Source: Coemansia sp. RSA 922
Lineage: Eukaryota; Kickxellomycota; Kickxellomycetes; Kickxellales; Kickxellaceae
Assembly: GCA_027577415.1 (NCBI GenBank)
Contig: JANBQS010000147.1
Span: 1-30,573 of the forward strand
Direction of reading: 5' to 3'
Length of the DNA: 30,573 nt
A model generated the notes under the pieces. That model was not told where the DNA came from and did not search any database. It saw only the letters and a list, made by a program, of their open reading frames with translations. Positions 1 to 7,744 of this stretch are shown here, piece by piece; the stretch's first letter is position 1; each line of letters begins with the position of its first letter. Position numbers and translations under genes: made by a program.

Positions 1-986
1 TATGGCGGCGACCCCAGTTCCACCGGCTCTCGAGTGTGGAGCATTTCGCATCGACGCTCATGATGTTTACATCAGAGGCGGGAGTAAGCCACTATGCAAA
101 GTTGGTGGAAACCGTGTCATTCAGCACTCTTCCCGAAGTCGACCGCAACAATCCACAGCTGGCTACGCTGCTCGACACCATTGTTAACTGCATGGTAGTG
201 CCCAAACCTTCACCAGGCCCACTGGGATGGGCCAAACATGGTAGCCGCAATTTACTGGCGCCGGTCATCAAGCGATCTCGGAGCTTGTCGCGCAGTAACG
301 CGGGCTGCGATGACGACTCTGTGGTAGCTGCTCGCCCGCTATCGGCTACTGATCTGCAGCTGGCTGACGACTCTATTACAGCAGTCGCTGGTACCGTTCA
401 ACCAGCGGAGCATGAGCGACCAACTGCTACAGTATACACGTCGTCCTTGCGGCAGCTGGACCTGCGGTTCTGCAAGGGCGTGCGCAACTACTCGCTGCAG
501 CGACTGGCGCCGCGCCTGGCATCGATCAATGTGCTCAACTTGGCGGGCGGCTTGCGGACCGACATAACCATTGCCAAGCTATCGCAGCACATGACTGACT
601 TGCGTAGGGTCTCGTTGGCGTGGACATCGAATCTCACAGACTTTGGCGTCAGCGAGTTGGTTCAGCGGTGCAAGAATATCGAGGCCCTGGACCTCACCTA
701 CTGTATGCAGATCGAGGACACTTCTATGCTAGCCATTGCTCACAATCTTCACTCGCTGGCAGCGCTGAGCGTTGCTTATTGCGCTGGTGTTACTGATATA
801 GGTGTGAGAGAGGTCGCTATGAGATTCCCCGGCATACAGATAGTCAATGTCGCTAAGTGTCTGAGGGTCACTGATCGTATGCGCAAACTGTTGGCTCAGC
901 GGAATATAGTCGCTGCTTGTGACTCGTTTGATCCTTTTTCGATATATCGAAACAAACTACAGCCACGAGCAAAGAAGATTCAATGA
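1..986 (+). CDS. F-box/LRR (AMN1-like) protein, 5'-truncated
   Basis: The frame is open to the left edge (first full codon at 3) and ends with TGA at 984-986, so only the C-terminal ~327 residues are present. The edge reads WRRPQFHRLSSVEHF, which looks like the end of an F-box followed by the usual linker; no real start codon lies in the window. The second half carries five or six cysteine-containing leucine-rich repeats, with cores such as LRQLDLRFCKGV, IEALDLTYCMQIED and LAALSVAYCAGVTD. These are the signature of SCF substrate receptors of the Grr1/AMN1/FBXL type. By family, such proteins present substrates to the SCF ubiquitin ligase. A disordered Ser-rich insert sits between the F-box end and the repeats. 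The specific substrate cannot be told from the sequence. It converges with the minus-strand gene ending at 1052. Confidence 0.8.
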   Translation, partial: WRRPQFHRLSSVEHFASTLMMFTSEAGVSHYAKLVETVSFSTLPEVDRNNPQLATLLDTIVNCMVVPKPSPGPLGWAKHGSRNLLAPVIKRSRSLSRSNAGCDDDSVVAARPLSATDLQLADDSITAVAGTVQPAEHERPTATVYTSSLRQLDLRFCKGVRNYSLQRLAPRLASINVLNLAGGLRTDITIAKLSQHMTDLRRVSLAWTSNLTDFGVSELVQRCKNIEALDLTYCMQIEDTSMLAIAHNLHSLAALSVAYCAGVTDIGVREVAMRFPGIQIVNVAKCLRVTDRMRKLLAQRNIVAACDSFDPFSIYRNKLQPRAKKIQ

Positions 987-1051
987 TAATTTTTTGCTCT
1001 AACACCTATTATATACATTAAGAATAGACGATGGAAATAACTTTTGTGTTA

Positions 1052-1495
1052 CTAGAAAATGGCTGTCCATATGCTGCCGGCAGCTAGTAGTGCAGTTAGC
1101 ACCAGGGAGCCACCATATGGGGATGCAGCAGAGTTATCCTCGAAATCGGATGATGGAATCTCGAAATCTCTTAACTCTAGGCTTTCGTCTTCGATTTTGC
1201 CACCACCATGTACATCGCCCCCTTTATTTTCATCGCTTTCGTCTACATTGCCTTGACCGCCATGACCATGGCCGCCATGGCCTCCTTCATCGCTCTCGGG
1301 ATCTTCGCCAGCGCGCTCATATACACGACCGTGTCCGTGTATGTCATCGCCTCGAGCAAAGGTAGGTCTGAATGCCATATACTGCTGAGCGGCAACCAAT
1401 TTCTGCGGCGCATATCCTACTTCAGCCATTTCGGCGACCGAGTTATGTGCAAGAGTCAGTGAGACTACGAGGAATGTGTACTTGACTAGCGACAT
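1052..1495 (-). CDS. Small secreted GPI-type protein, His/Gly-rich (paralog 1)
   Basis: The protein has 147 residues. The ATG at 1495 is chosen because the paralog at 5499-5855 starts at the equivalent methionine (MSLVKYTF versus MSLIKYTF); the open frame extends further only through non-ATG codons. A short signal peptide (residues 1 to about 20, cleavage probably after HNSVA) is followed by a conserved segment, EMAEVGYAPQKLVAAQQYM. A variable acidic centre with a GGHGGHGHGGQG tract comes next, and the C-terminus is DNSAASPYGG plus about 15 hydrophobic residues, typical of a GPI-attachment signal. It is probably a cell-surface or wall protein. The His/Gly tract could bind metal, but this is inference. 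No known family is recognised. A TATA-like element lies ~90 bp upstream. Confidence 0.72.
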   Translation of the reverse strand: MSLVKYTFLVVSLTLAHNSVAEMAEVGYAPQKLVAAQQYMAFRPTFARGDDIHGHGRVYERAGEDPESDEGGHGGHGHGGQGNVDESDENKGGDVHGGGKIEDESLELRDFEIPSSDFEDNSAASPYGGSLVLTALLAAGSIWTAIF

Positions 1496-1580
1496 GAGTA
1501 ATATAAAATAAAAGGATTGGAGGAGAAATGGTTTCAAGCTAAAGATAAAAGATATGTTTGGGCTATGTTTCGACTCGCTA

Positions 1581-1587
1581 CTTTATA
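1581..1587 (-). promoter_or_regulatory. TATA-like element of secreted paralog 1
   Basis: Reads TATAAAG on the minus strand, 86-92 bp before the ATG at 1495. In the duplicate block the same position (5947-5954) reads TATATTAA, a weaker match. The two copies therefore differ in their core promoters. Confidence 0.45.
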
Positions 1588-2115
1588 AATGCGGTCCTCG
1601 CCACCTATTTTTTTTACGACCAAAGGCGTATGTGAAATTTTGTCATGCAAATAATTGCCTATTTTGTGAACCATCCAATGTTGTGCTTTGATTGTTTAAA
1701 ATTCATGCCCTGACATTGTGACCTCCTTTGCCTGTCTGAAAGCAGAAAGATGGTGGCTGACATTATAGCTACATACATGCGTAGAGCTCTTATTTATTGC
1801 ATGTCTTTTGTTTGTTAGTGCGCCACCATATCAGACCGTTACGGATATATCTAGCAAGCGGCTTAGGATATATCTAGGAGCTATGCCACATCCCTTAAAT
1901 GTAGAGAGGCTTTGCGCTGCTACTAATTTGACCCCCCTGCATGCGCTATCTGCTTTTAAAATATAAGCCAAGGTGCAGTGAGTACTAACGTAAGTCTCGC
2001 GCATGTAGTTAAGGGGTTATACTCATAGTGGTTAAATTTATTTATTTGTTGTATAATTAGATGTCACCGAAATGTTTTTAGAGCCAAAAATCATAGGTCT
2101 TGTCTATACAGAGCT

Positions 2116-2727
2116 TCAATACAACGTCTTCTCCGACATAAACAAGTTTCTGAAAGCCATATCGCGGTATTTGTCCAGGGCAGGTGGCTTAACCCCTGTA
2201 ATATTGGTGGCTGCGTTATCCCACTTCGCAAGCTGCACTTTCTGTTTAAAGAGTGGGTCTTTCTCAAAATTGAGTATCTCGGTAGGTAGGGGTAGGGTTC
2301 TTGGAACCGCGTCAAATATCATAGGAGCGATACCGGTATAGTCGCCAAGCTCAAACTTTTTGGTCGAATAGTAGGAATTGGCCAAGCTGATAGACGTGGC
2401 CAGCTCGCACGTCTTGTAGGAGAACCCGTAATTACTAGGAGAAAAATCGTCAGCCTCATAGCGATCAACAACCATAAAATCTGGGGCCTGGTTCGTTGGT
2501 AGCTGCACAGCTTGCTTCTTGTCATGTTGACTGATATCGATCAAAAGCCCGGCCAAAATAGTTTCTTCGTCGGCACCCTCTCTCAGGGCGAGGTTAGCGA
2601 CGTGAAGCGCGTGGTCCAGCTGCGTCATCTTTCCGCTAATGTGCTCCTTCTTGCTAGAATTCTCGAGTAGCTGGAACACCTTTGATACGCGTTGCTCTGG
2701 AGGCATGGTAGTGGTAGTGGTGGACAT
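2116..2727 (-). CDS. HD-domain protein of the PhnZ/TmpB-like type, metal ligands degenerate
   Basis: A single-exon protein of 203 residues with ATG at 2727. Residues 32-65 (GKMTQLDHALHVANLA, then GADEETILAGLLIDIS) match the start of small HD phosphohydrolases related to PhnZ/TmpB. In that family a QMxQHAL-type helix is followed by GADxxxxxAALLHDIG. H39 is kept, but the His-Asp pair is Ile63-Asp64 here. The later helix that normally carries a metal-binding His reads CELATSISLANSYYS, with no His. The C-terminal FEKDPLFKQKVQLAKWDNAA segment and the PALDKYRDM tail fit the family. The fold is therefore recognisable but the di-iron site looks incomplete, suggesting a non-catalytic or altered protein. 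The frame is intact, so it is not an obvious pseudogene. A good TATA box lies upstream. The substrate is unknown. Confidence 0.7.
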   Translation of the reverse strand: MSTTTTTMPPEQRVSKVFQLLENSSKKEHISGKMTQLDHALHVANLALREGADEETILAGLLIDISQHDKKQAVQLPTNQAPDFMVVDRYEADDFSPSNYGFSYKTCELATSISLANSYYSTKKFELGDYTGIAPMIFDAVPRTLPLPTEILNFEKDPLFKQKVQLAKWDNAATNITGVKPPALDKYRDMAFRNLFMSEKTLY

Positions 2728-2819
2728 TGTAAAACAAAGTGTTGATCAAGCTGGTTAGTATTGGTTGTGTTGAAAGATATTTGTGTCCGTCAATTTGAGA
2801 GGCCACGCCAGGCTCTGAG

Positions 2820-2828
2820 CCTTTTATA
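2820..2828 (-). promoter_or_regulatory. TATA box of the HD-domain gene
   Basis: TATAAAAGG on the minus strand, 93-101 bp upstream of the ATG at 2727. This is a near-consensus match at the spacing seen for other genes in this window. Confidence 0.6.
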
Positions 2829-3412
2829 GAATTCATAGCGAGCCCTCTCGTGGGAATACATGGAGTGGCCAGCAATGTTAAACCTAATCCGGTATTGTCA
2901 CCTGTGTATTGACAATGTGAATTGGACATGTACATCGTTGCATCAAGGTGCACTAATCACCCTTAATCTACGGCAGCAACACATGGCTTATTACATGTTT
3001 ACAAATGCCTTGCAAATCGCCAAATATGCCGCCTGCGGCGTCACAGAGCAGTAGTATGTGACGTCACACTGATTGACTGAGATGATCATAGTATTTTTCG
3101 CCAGTATTTATATGTTTATCCTGCTCAGCACTGGGCTGGGAATCGGGGAGGTTCTTCTCTTGTTTTCAGAATTTATTGTTTTAACATTTGAACACTTCAC
3201 TCTTGTAACATGCGGGTGTATTGGCATAAATTGAAGAAGTACGTTATCTGCTTGTATAACATTCTTTATTCTCATACCTATGTGTAATCTGAGCGCTGCC
3301 ACTTAGGTTCTCCGACATTGTCATAGCAAAGTCATTTTTACAATAAAGTATGAGCACATGTAAGTGATAATAAAATCTCGTGTTGAATTATATACGCAAA
3401 CTTTCAAAACTA
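2829..3412. other. Non-coding spacer
   Basis: AT-rich sequence with no convincing reading frame on either strand. The only distinct element is the 12-bp palindrome at 3057-3068, listed separately. It separates the HD-domain gene promoter from the pseudogene cluster. Confidence 0.5.
3057..3068. promoter_or_regulatory. CRE-type palindrome (TGACGTCA core)
   Basis: TGTGACGTCACA is a perfect 12-bp palindrome containing the full cAMP-response/ATF-CREB core. It lies ~330 bp upstream of the HD-domain gene start. Fungal bZIP factors of the Atf1/Sko1 type bind this core. Whether it is used here is unknown. Confidence 0.4.
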
Positions 3413-3864
3413 CTAGTCCGTTTTCCTTTCTTTGCGCAATGGGTTAGCTGTGTCCTTCTGTCTATAATCTCTGTCTCGTTTGTCAACTTTGGTCGACATA
3501 CTAGGACCGCCAGTGGATGCGGCTGGTTTGCGCTGTCCCAATTTTGGAACCAGCAGCTTTGGCCTATCAACCGACGATGTGGTGGGCTTGTTGATGCTCA
3601 TATTAGACAAGTTACCAACCAGTTGTACCTTGGGCCGAGTTGGCCTGGCGACAAGCCTCACAGCCTCCAAAAATCATTCAGATAAGATCCAAACGGCTGA
3701 TTCACATGCATGCCGCTGTCGTTGAGAGCCATAGCAGGTTCTGCCAAGCTAAACCTAGACATGGGTAGGAGGGATTGTAATCCAGTCGCCATAATCGTCA
3801 CTTCGGGAGTTTTGTTGGGAGATGAATATTCCGAGTTGACTGGAGTCGTCGCCCGGGGCCCCTG
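3413..3864 (-). pseudogene. Broken coding stretch Y, unidentified
   Basis: Reading leftwards, a Ser/Pro-rich frame begins just after an in-frame TAG (3865-3867). It runs through TTPVNSEYSSPNKTPEVTIM and MALNDSGMHVNQPFGSYLNDF, then meets TGA at the T5 tract near 3670. The adjacent frame continues the same style of protein (LVARPTRPKVQLVGNLSN, then KLLVPKLGQRKPAASTGG, ending NPLRKERKTD) to a TAG at 3413-3415. A single-base slip at the T run would join them, so this looks like a frameshifted remnant of a basic, disordered protein. I do not recognise the family. An intron cannot be excluded, but no GT..AG pair of usual size fits the junction. Confidence 0.45.
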
Positions 3865-4004
3865 CTAGTGCACGGCGATACCAATTTAGTCTCTCTTTGT
3901 CACACTTGTTTTAATTGAATTGATATGAATTGAATTGTTGTGTAAGAAATATAAAATACTGTATATGTTAATAGATGAAAATGTGGATAATATTGATATA
4001 TCGT

Positions 4005-4432
4005 CTAGTGCTTGCGACGTTTGGCTGGTTGATGTGAGTTGATTTGGGACTTGTCATCACTGACCCACTTATTTATGCCTTTTGAAGGGGTTCCACGCTT
4101 CGATTTTGTCTAGCCCACAGCCCCAATATTCTCCTTGGTAAAGCCGTTGTTCTGGTTCGCCAATTTTTTAGAACGACTGCGTGTTTGCACTTGCCACTCA
4201 TCAGGTCGCTTGGCATTGGAGGCATTGCCATTGGTGTTGTTACCCGAAATCGCGCCGGCGCGAGACAATGTAGGACAGGTCGGAATCCTCGAAGGGTCTG
4301 CTTGTGCTGTACCCATGGCAATAACTGTTCAAGCTGAGCGCTTGAAAGTTGAGAACTCTGACTATCTGGCGAAGTGCGGCACGTTGCGTATTGATAGGGA
4401 ACCGCTTCCAGCGGACTCGGCGTACGTGGCAT
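4005..4432 (-). pseudogene. Broken coding stretch X, unidentified
   Basis: From an ATG at 4432 the frame gives MPRTPSPLEAVPYQYATCRT and SSAQLEQLLPWVQ. It then loses sense near 4310, where the adjacent frame takes over (TAQADPSRIPTCPTLSRAGA, then KRPDEWQVQTRSRSKKLANQ, then KENIGAVG). That frame hits an in-frame TAG at 4110-4112 but remains protein-like beyond it (TKSKRGTPSKGINKWVSDDK, ending QPAKRRKH) to a TAG at 4005-4007. One frameshift plus one nonsense codon within 140 codons indicates a decayed gene. The product would have been a basic, probably nuclear protein. It is divergent from the HGH1 pseudogene at 4730. The family is not recognised. Confidence 0.5.
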
Positions 4433-4729
4433 TGAAATGCGGCAGTGGTTTGAAAATGACAATAAAAGTGAAAGAATACAAGTGAATTAATGTAGAGACA
4501 AAGATGGCCGACCACCCTGCACATATTTTGTCGCCTCACTTTGCTGCGGAGCGTTGATGCCATACAACTATCAACAAACAGACCCTTTTTAGACCGATAT
4601 GATCCATGTAGTCTGGTCAGGAACAAAAGCCGAACCCTGATCGCACAAAAATTCAACTATACAAAAAATTACTTTTTCTTACAACTTTTCATTGTATGTC
4701 TATATATTATTTATATCTGTCTTGTCTCA

Positions 4730-5490
4730 ATGGAGCAGCAATTGTATGAATTTGTAGAATTCCTGGCCAGTCCTCGGTCAGACGTGCGCTAGCTGGCCGC
4801 TACATACGTTGTCAGGTTCTTGCACCCCACGTCCAAGCACCATCAGCTGTTGCAAGTAAGATCCTATAAAATAGTGCAACAGCTGCCAGTTATCTGCCAC
4901 GAGCTGCCAGTTGCCACCAACAGCACACTAAGCTCGCAAGTGAATATGACCAGGGCTCTCTACGAATCGTAGTGCGGCTTATCGGTATCCCCACGAGCAT
5001 TATCGCAGACACTGCGTGTATGTTGCTATCGAACCTGATGAAGAAGAACTTGATCTGCCATATTCTAGCCAAACTTAACGTGGGCAATGTTCCGGGAATT
5101 TGTGACTCGCGGTTTGCCCTGGATCAGCTTACAAACATGTTTGTCTAGGGAATAGACAAAACTTATAACAAGGACACCAGGTTCAATTTCTTGGCCAGCG
5201 TCTTTGTTGACATTACTAACCACTTATTTGGTCGGCGCTATTTCCTGGAGCGCACTAGCTATAACGACAAGATGCATATTACAAAGATCATAGTGTTTAG
5301 TGAGTACCCTAATGTTATCAAGCACGGTGGAGTGGATTCAACGATGAAGAATATTTACTTTGAAAAGGAAAGCCATCACGAGATCTTTGGTCCTAAGGAA
5401 GCAAATATGCTTCTTTTTATTCTCTTTCCGCTGTGAGGGCCTAAGGAATTTGATTTGGAGGATATGAAATATAATACGGAAATTGTTTGA
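4730..5490 (+). pseudogene. HGH1: HGH1-family pseudogene (eEF2-folding factor)
   Basis: From the ATG at 4730 the frame gives MEQQLYEFVEFLASPRSDVR, TAG at 4790-4792, then LAATYVVRFLHPTSK. Near 4971 it must shift frame to continue as IADTACMLLSNLMKKN, with TAG at 5146-5148. It then reads FNFLASVFVDITNHLFGRRY, HGGVDSTMKNIYFEKESHHE and LLFILFPL, with TGA at 5434-5436, then GPKEFDLEDM to a final TGA at 5488-5490. This order (ACMLLSNL; FLASVFxDIT; GGVxSTxKN.xFE..xHE; ILLPLaGPEEFDxEDM) is diagnostic for HGH1/FAM203, an armadillo-type cytosolic chaperone for eEF2. Three internal stops and one frameshift exclude a functional product, and the normal C-terminal part is missing. Its end lies 8 bp from the end of the convergent secreted paralog 2. 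Confidence 0.88.
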
Positions 5491-5498
5491 ACTTGTTA

Positions 5499-5855
5499 CT
5501 AAAAGGCAGCTGCCCACACGCTGCCAGCAGCTAGTAGCGCAGTTAGCACCAGGGAGCCGCCACATGGGGACGCAGCAGAGTTATCCATGGTTTCAGATGA
5601 TGATGCCTCTATATCTCTAGACTCTGCGCTTTCGGGTTCACCGCCAATACCATTACCGGCATCCTGACCAGCGCGCTCATTATCGTGACCGTGACCATGC
5701 TTGCTATCACCCCGATTTAAGTCGGGCTTGTTAATCATATACTGCTGAGCGGCAACCAGTGTCTGCGGCGCATATCCTACTTCAGCCATTTCGGCTACCG
5801 AGTTGTGTGCAAGAGCCAGCGTGACTACGAAGAACGTGTACTTGATTAGTGACAT
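5499..5855 (-). CDS. Small secreted GPI-type protein (paralog 2)
   Basis: The protein has 118 residues with ATG at 5855. It shares the signal peptide (MSLIKYTFFVVTLALAHNSVA), the EMAEVGYAPQTLVAAQQYM block and the C-terminal DNSAASPCGG plus hydrophobic tail with the gene at 1052-1495. The central region is shorter and reads GDSKHGHGHDNERAGQDAGN, so the long His/Gly tract of paralog 1 is reduced. It is predicted to be GPI-anchored at the cell surface; the function is unknown. The intact frame and the conservation of both ends against a diverged centre suggest that the secretion signals are maintained. The A14 run at 5886-5899 just upstream is absent from paralog 1. Confidence 0.72.
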   Translation of the reverse strand: MSLIKYTFFVVTLALAHNSVAEMAEVGYAPQTLVAAQQYMINKPDLNRGDSKHGHGHDNERAGQDAGNGIGGEPESAESRDIEASSSETMDNSAASPCGGSLVLTALLAAGSVWAAAF

Positions 5856-6315
5856 GAGTATTAAAAAATAAAGTATTGGAACAGTAAAAAAAAAAAAAAG
5901 TATTGCAAGCTAAAGATCCAAAAGCTTTCTTGACCGCACTTGGTGATTAATATATGCGGTCCTCGCCACCTTTTTTTGACCAAAGGTGTGTGTGAAAATT
6001 TGTCATGCAAATAATTGCGTAGTGTGTGAACTTTCGCCTGATTATCCTTGAGCTTCCCTTTTTTGCCTGCCTGAAAGCGAAAGAATGGTGGTTGGATTTT
6101 GCTGTGTACAAGTGTAGTGCTCATATTTATTGCGTGTCTCTTGTTCGTTACTGCGCCATCAGATCGCTACTGACGTGTCTAGAAAGTGGTCAAGGAAATG
6201 TCTTGGAACTATGACACACTCTCATGAATAAGTGTGGAGATACTCTGCTCTGCTACTATTTTATCTCCCACATGCGCCTTCTTGCTTAAGAAATGCAAAA
6301 GTGTAGTGTCTTTGT
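5499..6315 (-). repeat. Segmental duplication block B
   Basis: Direct-orientation counterpart of 1052-1985. Similarity covers the gene and ~460 bp upstream, fading near 6315 (TGCGCCTTCTTGCTTAAG versus TGCGCTATCTGCTTTTAA). The remaining spacer to the M20 gene (6316-6547) holds no other recognisable element except a possible intron end at 6560. Confidence 0.8.
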
Positions 6316-6547
6316 TGTCAACAAACAAGTACATTGATCGACTCTGTCCCATTTACCTCTATACTTCTACACGTAGCCGAGAGAAGCGGAGTCGTCCTAG
6401 TTGTGTACAGGAGCTTGAAGGGTGCACTAATCGCGGTCCCACTGTTTGATTTGATCCAGCATTCTCACATGGGTCTCCAAATCGTTTCGCTTCCAAGCCT
6501 TCACCCACTTCTAACCCAGTTGTGTCAATATCTTGTTTTTTTGTATT

Positions 6548-7744
6548 ATGATTATTTCAGTGGACAACATTATTGCTAGCGCTATTGATGAGGCCAGCTC
6601 GGACCTACGCAAGCTCTCGCTGACTATCCACGACAACCCTGAGCTAGCCCTAGAAGAGAAAGCGGCGTGTCAAATACTCGTCGATTATCTAGAGACCAGC
6701 GGCTTTGAAGTACAGCGCAACATAGCCGGACTCAGCACGGCCTTTGTTTGTACCTACGTGTCATCAGCTGGCGCCCATGGTCTGAACATTGGATTTTGTT
6801 CCGAGTATGACGCTCTGCCTGGAATAGGCCATGGCTGCGGGCACAACCTGATAGCGATATCAGGGATAGCCTTGTTTTTGGCTACTACTAGGGTCATGGA
6901 CAAGTGTAGGATCCCTGGGACAGTAAAGCTGTATGGAACGCCGGCTGAAGAAGCAATTGGCGGCAAAATTACCATGCTGGACCACGGCGTGTTTGATGGT
7001 ACTGACCTATTGATGATGCTGCATCCGACAGCAGGATACTCTGGCGCATGGCACTCCCAGTGCTGTCTGTCAATGAAGATAGAGTACTTTGGCAAGGCAT
7101 CGCATGCGGCTATGGCTCCTTGGGACGGAATCAACGCGGGTACTGCTGCCAATATCGCAATGCTTAGCATGGGCGCCCTGCGCGAACAACTTAAACCGGA
7201 CTGGCGCACACATGGCATAATCACTAATGGCGGACAAGCCGCCAATGTTATCCCCGAGTACTCGTGCATCGAATACACGATCCGCACTTCATGGGCAAGC
7301 GAACTAGATATACTGCGCGAGCGAACACTGCGAGTCTTTGAGGCAGCGGCATTGGCTACCGGATGTACGCACAAGGTGACTGAGGAATTTGCGTACTTGG
7401 ATAACCAGGATAACCCAGTGTTGGGCCAGCTTTACGAGGAAATCATGGAGGGTGAGTATCACCTACCACCAGAGCGGGGTGTCGGTGGCTCTACGGATTT
7501 CGGCAATTTGTCGCAAAGGTTTATCTCTTTGCATGGCATGTTTGACTTGGCCGGCACAAGAGTGGCTAACCATACCGTGGAGTTTACTAAGGATGCCAGG
7601 TCGGTTGAGGCTCATAGGCGGACGATTTTTGCCGCCAAGACTGCTGCTCGCGTGGTCGCCCGCTGTCTGGTTGACGAGGGCTTCTGGAAGCAAGTGAAAA
7701 GGGCACACGAGGAGCGTCAGCGGAATAATGGACATCACAAATAA
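6548..7744 (+). CDS. M20-family amidohydrolase/dipeptidase (PM20D2-like)
   Basis: The protein has 398 residues from the ATG at 6548. It shows the M20 metallopeptidase plan: LRKLSLTIHDNPELALEEKA near the N-terminus, then SEYDALPGIGHGCGHNLI (metal-binding D and H), GTPAEEAIGGK (catalytic and metal-binding Glu pair) and LHPT. The lid/dimerisation domain follows (YFGKASHAAMAPWDGINAG), then NGGQAANVIPEYSCIEYTIR and a C-terminal GGSTDFGNLS. The match is to the PM20D2/AbgB-like branch, which hydrolyses dipeptides or N-acyl amino acids in the cytosol. The start is uncertain. TTATTTCAG ending at 6560 looks like a 3' splice site with a CTAAC branch motif near 6511, so the first residues may come from an upstream exon. 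The 3' end has an AATAAA-like signal directly at the stop. Confidence 0.88.
   Translation: MIISVDNIIASAIDEASSDLRKLSLTIHDNPELALEEKAACQILVDYLETSGFEVQRNIAGLSTAFVCTYVSSAGAHGLNIGFCSEYDALPGIGHGCGHNLIAISGIALFLATTRVMDKCRIPGTVKLYGTPAEEAIGGKITMLDHGVFDGTDLLMMLHPTAGYSGAWHSQCCLSMKIEYFGKASHAAMAPWDGINAGTAANIAMLSMGALREQLKPDWRTHGIITNGGQAANVIPEYSCIEYTIRTSWASELDILRERTLRVFEAAALATGCTHKVTEEFAYLDNQDNPVLGQLYEEIMEGEYHLPPERGVGGSTDFGNLSQRFISLHGMFDLAGTRVANHTVEFTKDARSVEAHRRTIFAAKTAARVVARCLVDEGFWKQVKRAHEERQRNNGHHK

Larger units (their letters stand above)
1052..1985 (-). repeat. Segmental duplication block A (secreted-protein gene plus upstream region)
   Basis: The coding region and about 490 bp upstream of it align by eye with 5499-6315 in the same orientation. 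Landmarks outside the coding sequence are GCGGTCCTCGCCACCT at 1591 versus 5955, TTGTCATGCAAATAATTGC at ~1640 versus ~6000, a shared GAAAG.ATGGTGG at ~1745 versus ~6080, and TTATTTATTGC/ATATTTATTGC followed by GTGTCT/ATGTCT at ~1790 versus ~6125. The stretch up to the next gene (1986-2115) holds nothing recognisable. Confidence 0.8.

Noticed and set aside
1496..1537. N-terminal extension of secreted paralog 1
   Set aside because: Only a TTG codon is available upstream, and the paralog begins at the methionine corresponding to 1495.
4240..4656. 138-codon minus-strand frame overlapping pseudogene X
   Set aside because: Arg/Cys-rich chance frame; the adjacent frames carry the protein-like sequence.
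6754..7374. 206-codon minus-strand frame
   Set aside because: Lies entirely over the well-supported M20 amidohydrolase and has no family features.
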